A DNA stretch of 64,000 nucleotides from an uncultured Synechococcus sp. (GTDB taxonomy: Bacteria > Cyanobacteriota > Cyanobacteriia > Phormidesmidales > Phormidesmidaceae), in contig CALDSK010000325.1 in NCBI GenBank assembly GCA_937911865.1, positions 89,942 to 153,941 on the forward strand, read 5' to 3'. Of this stretch, positions 41,066-49,629 are shown piece by piece. Position numbers and translations under genes: made by a program. The stretch's first letter is position 1, and every line of letters starts with the position of its first letter. The notes under the pieces were generated by a model. That model was not told the origin of the DNA, searched no databases, and worked only from the letters and a program-made list of their open reading frames with translations.

Positions 41066-41093
41066 CAAAGTAAGGATGCATTCTTACTTTGCT
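41061..41093 (+). repeat. Solo head hairpin (E) of the 108-bp element
   Basis: TATAGCAAAGTAAGG pairs with the facing arm ending ACTTTGCT around ATGCAT. It shares its first bases with the tail of copy D and is identical to the head of copy A on the other strand. Middle and tail are missing. The remaining spacer up to 41329 shows no gene. Confidence 0.65.
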
Positions 41094-41329
41094 AGTCGAG
41101 TTAGCTGTTGATACTGAAGGCTTTTAGCGATCACTAATGTCCTAACTAACTCGACAGAAGCTACATAGCCCGCAGCAGTGCGCAGAAAATGAACAAAAGG
41201 CAACGATTCGCAGAATTTGTTTCGATAATACCGCTGTTGAACCTGCTCCGATTATCCAATTAGTTGTTGTTAGTTAGGTGTTATTTAAACAACGTTTGCG
41301 ACACCTGCTAAATCAATGGCGCTAGCCGA

Positions 41330-42481
41330 CTATTCCAGGCTGCGACAATCGCTGATGACTGCTGTCAGAATGTGGTAACAATTGCGAATAGCGCTAAGGT
41401 GAGCGATCTCATAGCCATGGGTGTTTTCGGTCGGGAAGGAAAGGCAGGCACCTCTGGCGACATGGCCAAATTTCATCGCAATCGAGGCGTCACTGCCAAA
41501 GCCGCTAATGGCGGCTAGCTGAAGCGGAATGTGCGATCGCTCTGCTGCGGACATAATCTCTCGGTTCAGCCCTTCGTCATACAGACCATAGCTATCTTGT
41601 GAAAATAGCGCAGGCGCAGGCCCATCTTCTAGCGGATATTCTTTTGAGAGTGGACAAATTTCCAGCGCAATCAGCTGATCGAACTGCTGGCGCTGCGTAA
41701 AGTAAAGCGCGCCGATAGCCCCTACCTCTTCTTTCGCAGAGGCTACTAAATACACATCAACCGGCGGTTCTTTTATGGTTTCTGCTAGCGCCAGCAGTAT
41801 CGCTAGCGATGCTTTGTTATCTAGCGTGTAGCTGGCAATGTGGTTCCCTAGCCGGAAGGGCCGCTTGCGATGTTTGCCTACTACCATACGGGTCCCTGGC
41901 CGAATACCTGCTCGCTTCAGGGCCTTTTCAGAGCGCTTGGTGTCTACCCAGGCATCGGTCCAATCGACGGCTTTTCCTTCCTGTTGAACTTTTTGAGGTG
42001 ACTCGTGAGAGACGTGGCGAGAGCCAAAGCTGAGCACGCCGCTAATAGTTTCGTAGTCTCCTAAAAGATCAACAATTCCCTCGCCATAAATCCAAGGACA
42101 AGCGCCACCGAGCGCTCTGACGGATAGACGTCCCTGCGGATCGACACGTTTTACAATGCCGCCTATTTCGTCTTTGTGAGCGGTAATAGCGATCGCACTC
42201 CTATGAACAGTGTGGCGGTTCTCTTCTGAACTATCTTCGTCTGAGCTATCTTCTTCTAAACTATCTTTCGAACAATCGCCTGTTGCCTGAGCACCCTTTG
42301 CGGCAATGCGAATAACAATGTTATCTGCCGCATCCTGCCAGTGCTCTATGCCAGCATCCTGTAACCGGTTTAGCAGATACTGATTGACTTCACTTTCTAC
42401 GCCGCTGGGCGAGTGCAGCATCACCAGCTCAGAAATCGTGTTGAAGAAGTGGTCTTCATCCCAGCTATCAAAATCAGCCAT
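41330..42481 (-). CDS. M42 family metallopeptidase (glutamyl aminopeptidase type)
   Basis: A 383-residue cytosolic dinuclear-metal aminopeptidase of family M42, which trims peptides in large self-compartmentalised particles. The marks are MLHSPSGVESEVNQYLL, then HKDEIGGIVKRVDPQGRL with a His-x-Asp metal site, GNHIASYTLDNKASLAILL, VYLVASAKEEVGAIGALYF with the catalytic Glu pair, and TENTHGYEIAHLSAI near the end. The frame is open to 42670, but MADFDSWDE at 42481 is the natural start. It overlaps the stop of the upstream SLH lipoprotein gene by 8 bases, so the two are translationally coupled. There is a Ser/Asp/Glu-rich insert near 82-100 that varies. Confidence 0.92.
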   Translation of the reverse strand: MADFDSWDEDHFFNTISELVMLHSPSGVESEVNQYLLNRLQDAGIEHWQDAADNIVIRIAAKGAQATGDCSKDSLEEDSSDEDSSEENRHTVHRSAIAITAHKDEIGGIVKRVDPQGRLSVRALGGACPWIYGEGIVDLLGDYETISGVLSFGSRHVSHESPQKVQQEGKAVDWTDAWVDTKRSEKALKRAGIRPGTRMVVGKHRKRPFRLGNHIASYTLDNKASLAILLALAETIKEPPVDVYLVASAKEEVGAIGALYFTQRQQFDQLIALEICPLSKEYPLEDGPAPALFSQDSYGLYDEGLNREIMSAAERSHIPLQLAAISGFGSDASIAMKFGHVARGACLSFPTENTHGYEIAHLSAIRNCYHILTAVISDCRSLE

Positions 42482-43664
42482 CTGCTTCTGTACTGTCAGC
42501 CTCTTCGTTGTTCGGTGTAGACGTTTGGTTGGGATTGCGAATTTCAGCGGCGGTAATGCCCTCGGCTGGGTTCCCGAACCGCCACAGCACGGCTGCTCCT
42601 TCGGCGCGAGTTGCTGCTTTGTCAGGCTGAAAGAGCGTTGTGTAGTTAAAGGCGCGGCGAATGTTAGCAAAGTCGCCGTTTTGATAGTCCGCCAGAACGG
42701 CTTGCAGGGCGCGAGGTTCTATTTTGGCAGCATCTTGAAAGCCCCAAGCTTCTTGAACGGCGCTAACGTTGGCTGTTGGCAGTGCCTGGCGCGTATCTAA
42801 TGGAACCTTCCAGAGGAGCAGGTCTTTGCGGGTAAGCGGCGCATTGGGGCGGAAGGTCACCGTTGTGCTGCTACCGGTTAGGGGGCTAGGAATAATGCCA
42901 GCTTCCGCTAATCCCTGAATGGCAGCAAAGTCTGGATCGGTGACAGGGACGTCTTGAAAAACAGGCTGGCTGCTGGTGACCCCGGGGCGAATTTTGCGGG
43001 TACGCTCACCGGCATAAAAGCGGTTGTTTACCGCTAATAGCCAGCGCGCATATTCGCGCCGAGTCATGGCTTGATTGGGCCTGAATTCGTCAGCAGCAGG
43101 TGCAGCAGGCGGGGTAGGCGGTTTGGGGGGTGGCGCTGTGCCTTCTGCGGTTGGGGTTGGCGTGGGTGCGGGCGTGGGCGCTTCTGGGGCACGCACTTCT
43201 AGTAGATCGAGCTCGATGAGATCGACTAAATAAGGCTGGACCTCTTCAGGGGCCTTATCAATGTCTCTATAGTCTCCAGCTATAACAGCGGGTGGACTTT
43301 CTTCTGGTTTGCTAGCAGTATCATCTGGCTTGTCGGTATCGCTGTTGCTGGCTGCTCCGGCAGAAGGCTTTTGCTGAGCGTTACTGGGATCTTTGTCAGA
43401 ACTCGTGTCGCTATCTGTGTCGCCGTCGCCATCGGTTGAAGGGTCTATCTCGGCGCTGTCCTCAGCCTCTTCTGCGAGCTGCGGATCGGGCTCTAAGCTG
43501 TCTTCAATGCTGCTGCCAAATCTGCTGCCTTCGCAGCCCGATATAATCAGCACACTCGCTACTAGCGACAGCTGTAGGAGAGTCCGCCACAGACTTTTTC
43601 TCGTTCTTGTTACCGTCGTTCGAGTTGTAGTAGTCCGGGGCACGAAAGTCCGAGTCATCGCCAA
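42474..43664 (-). CDS. S-layer homology (SLH) domain lipoprotein
   Basis: A 396-residue exported protein. A hydrophobic stretch and lipobox (LVASVLIISGC) near residues 33-44 mark a lipoprotein. An acidic, Asp/Glu/Ser-rich linker and a Pro-rich stretch follow. The C-terminal part has SLH-type units, for example RPNQAMTRREYARWLLAVNNRFY, FQDVPVTDPDFAAIQGLAEAGIIP and FRPNAPLTRKDLLLWKVPL, which bind cell-wall polymers. It is the first gene of a unit with the M42 peptidase (8-base overlap). A structural or wall-tethering role is likely. Confidence 0.88.
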   Translation of the reverse strand: MAMTRTFVPRTTTTRTTVTRTRKSLWRTLLQLSLVASVLIISGCEGSRFGSSIEDSLEPDPQLAEEAEDSAEIDPSTDGDGDTDSDTSSDKDPSNAQQKPSAGAASNSDTDKPDDTASKPEESPPAVIAGDYRDIDKAPEEVQPYLVDLIELDLLEVRAPEAPTPAPTPTPTAEGTAPPPKPPTPPAAPAADEFRPNQAMTRREYARWLLAVNNRFYAGERTRKIRPGVTSSQPVFQDVPVTDPDFAAIQGLAEAGIIPSPLTGSSTTVTFRPNAPLTRKDLLLWKVPLDTRQALPTANVSAVQEAWGFQDAAKIEPRALQAVLADYQNGDFANIRRAFNYTTLFQPDKAATRAEGAAVLWRFGNPAEGITAAEIRNPNQTSTPNNEEADSTEADG

Positions 43665-43809
43665 CGCCGTATGTTTGTCTAGAGTTTTGACTGAAGGTCT
43701 TGTGGGAAGAAAGCGACCTTACAATATGGCTCCTAAACTAGCGTAAAACTGTCACTGTCCGTTAACATCCTCGCTTTGTACGCAGGTTTTTAAAGAGGTC
43801 AAAAATCAA

Positions 43810-44751
43810 TTGATGACGACGCCTATTATTGTTGACTGCGATCCGGGTGTAGACGATGCGATCGCGCTTCTACTCGCCTTTGGCCTCGACATGCCGATCG
43901 CTGGAGTCACTACCGTGGCGGGCAATGTTCCGCTCTCGCTCACCTATCCCAACGCCCGCAAAATCTGCGAACTTGCCAACCGTAGCGACGTTCCTGTTTT
44001 TGCGGGCTGCCCTCGTCCGTTGATTAAGCCACTTGCCACCGCTGAAGACGTCCATGGTGTTAGCGGTTTGCAAGGGGCTGACTTTCCTGAGCTACCGCCC
44101 GCAAAAAATAAGCAGCACAGCGTGGACTTCCTGATACAGCAGCTGTTGAGCGCGCCAGAACCCATACGAATTGCCGCGCTGGGCCCGCTGACCAATCTGG
44201 CAGTTGCCCTCATTCAGCGCCCGCAGATTGCCGAAAACATCGAACAGCTGGTGATTATGGGTGGCGCTATGGGACAGGGCAACATCACGCCTGCCGCCGA
44301 ATTTAATATGTACGTCGATCCTCATGCCGCCCATGTTGTTTTAGACGCCGTTTTAGAGGCTGGTATTCCAACCACGCTGATTACGCTAGACATCACCCAT
44401 CAAGTGCTCACAACGCCCAAGCGGCTAGCGCAAATCAAAGCCATCGGTAACCCTGTGAGTACCGCTGCCGCTGGCATGCTGTCATTCTATGGCCAGTCTG
44501 ACGTTGCTAGGTACGGCTTGCCCGGTGGTCCTTTGCACGATCCTTGCGTGTTGGCTTATCTCCATAGCCCGCACCTATTCACGACTCGGCCAGTGGCGAT
44601 AGCCGTTGAAACCACAGGCGAGCATACTATTGGCCAGACCGTGGTTGACTGGCATGGCGGCAGCGAGAGTTCTACCATTCATATGGCTGAAACGGTGGAC
44701 GCCGATGGCTTTTATTCGCTGCTTGGGCAAGCACTAGCAAGTTTCTCATGA
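43810..44751 (+). CDS. Nucleoside hydrolase (inosine-uridine type)
   Basis: A 313-residue soluble hydrolase that splits ribonucleosides into base and ribose with a Ca2+ ion. The N-terminal metal motif VDCDPGVDDAIALLLA (residues 8-23) is complete. VTTVAGNVPL, LGPLTNLAVAL and VIMGGAMGQGNITPAAEFNMYVDPHAA carry the other metal and ribose contacts, and the His in GGPLHDPCVLAYL near residue 240 is the catalytic-side residue. Length is normal. It is followed 19 bases later by a hypothetical gene. Base preference cannot be judged. Confidence 0.94.
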   Translation: MMTTPIIVDCDPGVDDAIALLLAFGLDMPIAGVTTVAGNVPLSLTYPNARKICELANRSDVPVFAGCPRPLIKPLATAEDVHGVSGLQGADFPELPPAKNKQHSVDFLIQQLLSAPEPIRIAALGPLTNLAVALIQRPQIAENIEQLVIMGGAMGQGNITPAAEFNMYVDPHAAHVVLDAVLEAGIPTTLITLDITHQVLTTPKRLAQIKAIGNPVSTAAAGMLSFYGQSDVARYGLPGGPLHDPCVLAYLHSPHLFTTRPVAIAVETTGEHTIGQTVVDWHGGSESSTIHMAETVDADGFYSLLGQALASFS

Positions 44752-44770
44752 GCGTTTCTCCTGCGGTAAG

Positions 44771-45391
44771 ATGACCTCAGAGGTCCTCCATCCCTGGCGA
44801 GCTATGGCTTATACCACCGCGCAGCTGTTAGATATTCTCGATGCTGAGATGAAGGCCGCTGTTCGAGGCGATCGCCTGCTGCTGAGTACCGATAGCCGCA
44901 TCGACGATCCGGTAATTGCCAAGGCTATTGGCCCACAAAAGCTCAGTCAAATCTACGCTTTTCGAGACTTCCGCGATCAGATCCACCAGTATCAAATCGC
45001 TGAGGGTGTCTCTGGTATTGTCTGGCGCGACTGCCACTTTCAAGGGAATTCTGTTCACTTTCCCGAAATTCATCCGCAGCTGACCGCGACTGCTGAGGAC
45101 AAGCTGAGATTAGGGGCTGCCAAGGGCGCGGTGATTTCTTTTTGGCGAGATGCGATCGCTGGCCTTGACCTATGGCGAGCCGGAAATCCGCCTGAGCCCA
45201 TTGAGCGATCGCGCGTAGAAACCCTTATTGACCACGCTGAATGGGCCGACGTTGAGGCTACGCGTAGCGAGCTATATCTGTTGCTTTGCTGGGGAAATCC
45301 AAAAGAGAGCTACTACGCCTGGGCCTATCCAGAGTCGGGCTGCGATCGCGTTATCGCAACCAAAGGACAGCCCAGTGGAATTAAAGTCTGA
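44771..45391 (+). CDS. Conserved hypothetical protein (cyanobacterial)
   Basis: A 206-residue soluble protein of no recognised family. The likely core starts MAYTTAQLLDILDAEMKAAVRG at the ATG at 44804, an in-frame alternative to 44771. Visible patterns are IAKAIGPQKLSQIYAFRDFRDQIHQYQIAEGVSGIVWRDC and VETLIDHAEWADVEATRSELYLLLCWGNPKESYYAWAYPE. The Trp/Tyr-rich C-terminal part resembles a small alpha/beta protein. It lies 19 bases after the nucleoside hydrolase gene and may be co-transcribed with it. No function is proposed. Confidence 0.75.
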   Translation: MTSEVLHPWRAMAYTTAQLLDILDAEMKAAVRGDRLLLSTDSRIDDPVIAKAIGPQKLSQIYAFRDFRDQIHQYQIAEGVSGIVWRDCHFQGNSVHFPEIHPQLTATAEDKLRLGAAKGAVISFWRDAIAGLDLWRAGNPPEPIERSRVETLIDHAEWADVEATRSELYLLLCWGNPKESYYAWAYPESGCDRVIATKGQPSGIKV

Positions 45392-45473
45392 ACGATAACG
45401 TGAAGAGAGCAAACACGAGCTTGTAGGTCTACAGGGTCTGCTGACGCTCTATCGGAACCGCCGTCTATCACGG

Positions 45474-45479
45474 TACAAT
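45474..45479 (+). promoter_or_regulatory. Possible -10 box upstream of the ccmK3-like gene
   Basis: TACAAT within GGTACAATCG lies about 90 bases before the ccmK3-like start. The same octamer context GTACAATCG occurs upstream of the ccmK4 gene at 46059. A matching -35 is not clear. Confidence 0.3.
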
Positions 45480-45571
45480 CGCTCCAGAACTGTGAAAACT
45501 TGGCTGACCCCTTTTACTCAGCCGACCTCTTTCACTCATCGTTCATCATTCCTCATTCATCTTTCTCTTCC

Positions 45572-45901
45572 ATGCCCATTGCCGTTGTCACTATTGAAAC
45601 CCATGGATTTCCGGCCTCTCTTGCAGCGGCAGACGCCATGGTAAAAGCAGGCCGCGTTACACTCATCAAAATCGCGCCCGCAGACAGTGGACATCAGTAC
45701 GTCGTGGTTCGAGGCCCTAATGCCGAGGTAAAGCGCGCTCTAGAAGCGGGGCTGAAGGCTGCAAATGCCTGTCATGGAGACGGTGCCTACGCGCATACTC
45801 TCATTCCGAATCCTACGCCTAATGTCATCACTACACTAGAGCTAGACTTTACTGAAGATGCGATTCCCTTTGCTGAAGAAGTTGGGATGGCTCCTAATTA
45901 G
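45572..45901 (+). CDS. ccmK3: Carboxysome shell protein, CcmK3-like (BMC hexamer)
   Basis: A 109-residue single bacterial-microcompartment-domain protein that would sit in the carboxysome shell. The core is THGFPASLAAADAMVKAGRVTLIKI, with the helix-sheet pattern of CcmK proteins, then VVVRGPNAEVKRALEAGLKAAN and HTLIPNPTPNVITTLELDF. The pore loop reads APADSGH in place of the usual KIGS or RAGS, as in CcmK3-type proteins that do not form pores alone. It starts MPIAVVTIETHGFP at 45572; the open frame to 45500 is spacer. It is followed by ccmK4 in the same direction. CcmK3 and CcmK4 of other cyanobacteria form mixed hexamers. Confidence 0.85.
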   Translation: MPIAVVTIETHGFPASLAAADAMVKAGRVTLIKIAPADSGHQYVVVRGPNAEVKRALEAGLKAANACHGDGAYAHTLIPNPTPNVITTLELDFTEDAIPFAEEVGMAPN

Positions 45902-46058
45902 CCCTAACCCTTAATTAGCCCCAATCAGGAGAGTGCATTCGTGAGAAAAGGCAGAAAGCCAAATGCTAAGCAATCGGTGGCTGGCGGCCTGCCCTCACAG
46001 TAAACATTCTTTAAAGCGCAGTTCCGCTATCCTTTTATTGCGTTAATGCGTTTTCCCG

Positions 46059-46064
46059 TACAAT
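46059..46064 (+). promoter_or_regulatory. Possible promoter of ccmK4
   Basis: TACAAT at 46059-46064 lies 18 bases after a TTATTG element (46035-46040), a plausible sigma-70 type pair 70 bases before the ccmK4 start. This suggests ccmK4 can be transcribed apart from ccmK3. The site also shows GGAGAG a few bases before the ATG as a ribosome site. Confidence 0.4.
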
Positions 46065-46135
46065 CGGTAATGGAGTATACGGTGCGCTGCCCGTGCAATT
46101 GCTCCGCCAGATACATATTTTCTTGGAGAGTTTAG

Positions 46136-46495
46136 ATGCCACAGGCAGTTGGATCGCTTGAAACCAAAGGGTTTCCCCCTGTACTTGCAGCCGCGGATGC
46201 AATGGTAAAAGCCGGGCGAGTAACTTTGGTGACTTATATTCGAGCGGGCAGTGCCCGGTTCTGCATCAACATTCGCGGCGACGTTTCAGAAGTCAAAGCT
46301 GCGATGGAAGCTGGTGTAGAGGCCGCTCAAAACGCGCCTGGTGGCGTGCTAGAAACCTGGGTAATTATTCCTCGCCCGCACGAGAACGTAGTGGGTGTCT
46401 TACCCATTCAGTTTGATGAAAGTGTTGAAGGGTTCCGCGAAGCGGTAGAGGTCCCCATTATTCCAGGTAGCAGCAGCGGTCGTCAGACGTCTTAA
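46136..46495 (+). CDS. ccmK4: Carboxysome shell protein CcmK4-like (BMC hexamer)
   Basis: A 119-residue BMC-domain shell protein: MPQAVGSLETKGFPPVLAAADAMVKAGRVTLVTYIRAGSARFCINIRGDVSEVKAAMEAG. The pore loop YIRAGSAR is the RAGS type of CcmK4, and WVIIPRPHENVVGVLPIQF is the classical closing segment. The C-terminal tail is short. A ribosome site (GGAGAG) is placed a few bases before the ATG. Together with the CcmK3-like gene 234 bases upstream it forms a satellite locus away from the main ccm operon, next to chlD. It probably tunes shell permeability. Confidence 0.92.
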   Translation: MPQAVGSLETKGFPPVLAAADAMVKAGRVTLVTYIRAGSARFCINIRGDVSEVKAAMEAGVEAAQNAPGGVLETWVIIPRPHENVVGVLPIQFDESVEGFREAVEVPIIPGSSSGRQTS

Positions 46496-46534
46496 TCGTA
46501 CATCGTTGGATTTCGGCGAATCGCATGTGTACCA

Positions 46535-46570
46535 AGACCCACTCCACTCAACAACGTCTGGGGTGGGTCT
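46535..46570. terminator. Hairpin after ccmK4
   Basis: AGACCCACTCCA (46535-46546) pairs with TGGGGTGGGTCT (46559-46570) with one wobble around a 12-base loop. It lies 40 bases past the ccmK4 stop and before chlD, so it is a plausible terminator, though no T-tract follows. Confidence 0.5.
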
Positions 46571-46622
46571 GCAATCTAGACGTTTGGTCAGTTAACTCTC
46601 TTTCCTCATTCCCTTCTTTCAA

Positions 46623-48665
46623 ATGCCCACGCTCCTCACCAACAAAACGCCAGAAGCTTTTCCCCTCATGGCCGTCGTTGGCCAGGATTCGATTAAGTTC
46701 GCGCTACTGCTTTCTGCGGTAGATCCTGGGCTGGGCGGTGTTGTGATTGCGGGCAGACGCGGCACGGCAAAATCTATTTTGGCGCGGGCGCTTTATCAGC
46801 TGTTGCCGCCGATTGAAATTATTGAAGACTCTTGTAACTGTGACCCGACAGATCCAACAGCTTGGGACGACGAAACCGCTAGTCGCTTCGATGCCGATAC
46901 GCCGATAGATGATTTGCCTTTGAAAGTGATCAAGGCGCCTTTTATTCAAATTCCGCTAGGGGTTACAGAAGATCGGCTGCTGGGATCTGTAGATGTTGCC
47001 AAGTCTATCCGTTCGGGTGAGAGTGTTTTTCAGCCAGGGCTGCTGGCAGAAGCGCACAGAGGTGTCCTCTACATCGATGAGATTAATCTTCTTGACGACC
47101 AAATCAGCAATCTGTTGTTGACCACGCTGACAGAAGGGCGCAACAAGATTGAGCGAGAGGGGATTAGCTTTCAGCATCCCTGCAAGCCGCTGATGATTGC
47201 GACCTACAACCCGGAAGAAGGGAACCTGCGAGAACATTTGTTGGATCGAATTGCGATCGCGCTTTCCGCCGATGCCGAACTCACCCTAGAAGACCGGGTA
47301 GAAGCGGTAGAACAGGTCAACAAGTTTGCTAACGACCCCACGGCATTCTTAGCTGACTTTGAAGAAGAAATCGACTCGCTTAAAACCCAAATAGTCTTGG
47401 CCCGCGAATGGCTCAAAGACGTTCGTATCACCACTGAACAGATTAACTATCTGGTGACTGAGGCCCTTCGTGGTGGCGTTATGGGCCACCGCGCCGAACT
47501 GTTCGCGGTGCGAGTGGCCAAGGCCTGCGCGGCCCTAGATGGTCGTACGACTGTCACTGCCGACGACCTGCGCAATGCGGTCGAGCTGGTGATTGTGCCA
47601 CGCTCTAGCGCTATCCCACCGCTGGAAGATGAGCAGCCGCCCCCACCGCCCCCACCGCCGCAAGATCAGCAGCAAGAAGACGATTCGGACGATAGCCAGG
47701 ATGACGATTCAGAGCAAGACGACGACAACGAAGAACAAGAAGAACAGCCAGAAACCCCGCCGTCTATTCCCGAAGAGTTTGTCTTTGACGCTGAAGGCGT
47801 CGTGATGGATCCGACTTTGATGTCGTTTGCTGAAAGCACCAGCAAGCAAGGGGCTTCTGGTAAGAACTCGGTTATTTTCTCCGACGAACGTGGTCGGTAT
47901 ATTAAGCCCTTTATTCCACCTGGCCAGGCTCGCCGGATTGCGGTAGATGCAACCTTGCGAGCGGCTGCTCCGTATCAAAAGGCGCGCCGTGAGCGCCACC
48001 CTGAGCGCAAAGTGATTGTGGAGCAAGGAGACATCCGCGCTAAACGGTTGGCCCGAAAGGCAGGTTCGCTAATTGTGTTTGTGGTGGATGCTTCTGGTTC
48101 CATGGCGCTTAACCGAATGCAGAATGCCAAGGGCGCGGTGCTGAGTTTGTTGACAGATGCTTATCAAAACCGTGACCAGGTTGCGTTAATTCCCTTTCGC
48201 GGAGAGCAGGCGGAAGTTCTGCTGCCGCCAACCCGTTCGATTACAGCCGCCAAGCGTCGATTGGAGACTATGGCCTGTGGGGGCGGTTCACCGTTAGCCC
48301 ATGGACTAACGCAGGCAGTACGTGTTGGAACGAATGCCCAAAAGTCTGGCGATGTGGGCAGCGTTGTGATTGTGGCGATTACCGACGGACGGGGCAATGT
48401 GCCGCTAGCCAGGTCGCTCGGCGACGAGCCTGATGAAACAGAAGAAAAACCCGATTTGAAAGCGGAGCTGTTGGAAATTGCTGGCAGCATTCGCGCCACG
48501 GGCTATCAGCTGCTGGTAATTGATACAGAGCGGAAGTTTGTTTCTACTGGATTTGGTAAGGAGCTAGCGAAGGTGGCAGGCGGTAAGTATTATCAGCTGC
48601 CGAAGGCGACCGACCAGGCGATCGCCTCAATGGCTCGCACCGCTTTGTCTGACGCCAAAACCTAG
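46623..48665 (+). CDS. chlD: Magnesium chelatase subunit D
   Basis: ChlD is the AAA+/integrin-type subunit of magnesium chelatase, which inserts Mg2+ into protoporphyrin IX at the branch to chlorophyll. The 680-residue product has an AAA+ N-terminal half with a modified Walker A GRRGTAKS (44-51), as is usual for ChlD. A Pro-run and a strongly acidic linker lie at about 339-378. A C-terminal VWA domain has the metal site DASGSM (489-494) and later ITDGRGN. The length is normal. The start MPTLLTNKTPEAFPLM is typical. It follows ccmK4 by about 130 bases with a hairpin between. Confidence 0.96.
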   Translation: MPTLLTNKTPEAFPLMAVVGQDSIKFALLLSAVDPGLGGVVIAGRRGTAKSILARALYQLLPPIEIIEDSCNCDPTDPTAWDDETASRFDADTPIDDLPLKVIKAPFIQIPLGVTEDRLLGSVDVAKSIRSGESVFQPGLLAEAHRGVLYIDEINLLDDQISNLLLTTLTEGRNKIEREGISFQHPCKPLMIATYNPEEGNLREHLLDRIAIALSADAELTLEDRVEAVEQVNKFANDPTAFLADFEEEIDSLKTQIVLAREWLKDVRITTEQINYLVTEALRGGVMGHRAELFAVRVAKACAALDGRTTVTADDLRNAVELVIVPRSSAIPPLEDEQPPPPPPPPQDQQQEDDSDDSQDDDSEQDDDNEEQEEQPETPPSIPEEFVFDAEGVVMDPTLMSFAESTSKQGASGKNSVIFSDERGRYIKPFIPPGQARRIAVDATLRAAAPYQKARRERHPERKVIVEQGDIRAKRLARKAGSLIVFVVDASGSMALNRMQNAKGAVLSLLTDAYQNRDQVALIPFRGEQAEVLLPPTRSITAAKRRLETMACGGGSPLAHGLTQAVRVGTNAQKSGDVGSVVIVAITDGRGNVPLARSLGDEPDETEEKPDLKAELLEIAGSIRATGYQLLVIDTERKFVSTGFGKELAKVAGGKYYQLPKATDQAIASMARTALSDAKT

Positions 48666-48774
48666 TGCCGAGACGCTGACGTTAAAATATCAGAAGTCAT
48701 TCGAGCCGCTAGAATGAACGATAACGACTTGCTGCTCTGGATTTGTTATTTAAGGTTTGCTATGAGGGTTTGCT

Positions 48775-49563
48775 ATGGTCCTTGCCAAAGATAGAGCCGA
48801 AAATCGGGTTGAAGATAGCTCTGTTGAAGATGACCCAATAGCGCTTGCTGCTGAGCCAGTGGTAGATATTCCGCTGCCGCCAACTGATCTGTATAGCGAT
48901 GAGCCTCCTTTGGAAAGCGATCTGCACCTGCGCCAAATTCTGTTGTTGATCACCAGTTTAGAGTGGCTGTGGGAAGAGAGAAATGACTTCTTTGCTTCTG
49001 GTAACCTAACGGTTTACTTTAGTCCTAAACAGCTAAAATCTAGAGACTTTCGAGGGCCAGATTTTCTGGTTGTTTTAGATACTGAACGGCGTACCCGCAA
49101 GAGCTGGACAGTATGGGAAGAAGACGGCAAGTACCCGAACGTTATTGTAGAAATATTGTCTGACAGTACGGCTAAGGTGGACCGTACTACCAAGAAAAAG
49201 CTGTATCAGGATACCTTTCGTCTACCTGAATATTTCTGGTTTGATCCGGTAAGTTTGGAGTTTGCGGGGTTTCTGTTGGTTGGCGGTGAATACGAGCCTA
49301 TTGCGGCTAATGAGAAGGGCCAACTCTGGAGTCGGCAGCTCAATTTATACTTAGGTATTCACGAAGAGCAGCTGAGATACTTTACGGCTGAGGGTACGTT
49401 AGTGCTTTCTCCTACAGAGATTGCAAGAGAATCTCAGCAGACAGCTACGGAATCTCAGAAAACTGCTATGGAAGCTCAACGAACAGCTACGGAATCTCAG
49501 AAAAAGGCTGAGCGTTTAGCTGAGCGATTGAGAGAATTGGGTGTGGATCCAGACACTGTCTAG
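48775..49563 (+). CDS. Uma2 family (PD-(D/E)XK-like) protein with coiled-coil tail
   Basis: A 262-residue protein of the Uma2 family, a putative restriction-like nuclease fold very common in cyanobacteria and of unproven function. The fold is seen in FRGPDFLVVLDTERRTRKSWTVWEEDGKYPNVIVEILSDSTAKVDRTTKKKLYQDTFRLPEYFWFDPV, with Asp and Glu at the D...E.K-type positions (PDFLVVLD, VIVEILSDST). The C-terminal 45 residues hold four 7-residue units (QQTATES, QKTAMEA, QRTATES, QKKAERL) that form a coiled coil and end LRELGVDPDTV, a frequent Uma2 tail. A second Uma2 gene lies opposite. Confidence 0.9.
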   Translation: MVLAKDRAENRVEDSSVEDDPIALAAEPVVDIPLPPTDLYSDEPPLESDLHLRQILLLITSLEWLWEERNDFFASGNLTVYFSPKQLKSRDFRGPDFLVVLDTERRTRKSWTVWEEDGKYPNVIVEILSDSTAKVDRTTKKKLYQDTFRLPEYFWFDPVSLEFAGFLLVGGEYEPIAANEKGQLWSRQLNLYLGIHEEQLRYFTAEGTLVLSPTEIARESQQTATESQKTAMEAQRTATESQKKAERLAERLRELGVDPDTV

Positions 49564-49629
49564 AGTGATGCATTCCGGTTGCTGTTTGAAAGTATTGCTA
49601 CGGGCGTTGCTAGACCATGAACCGCAAAA

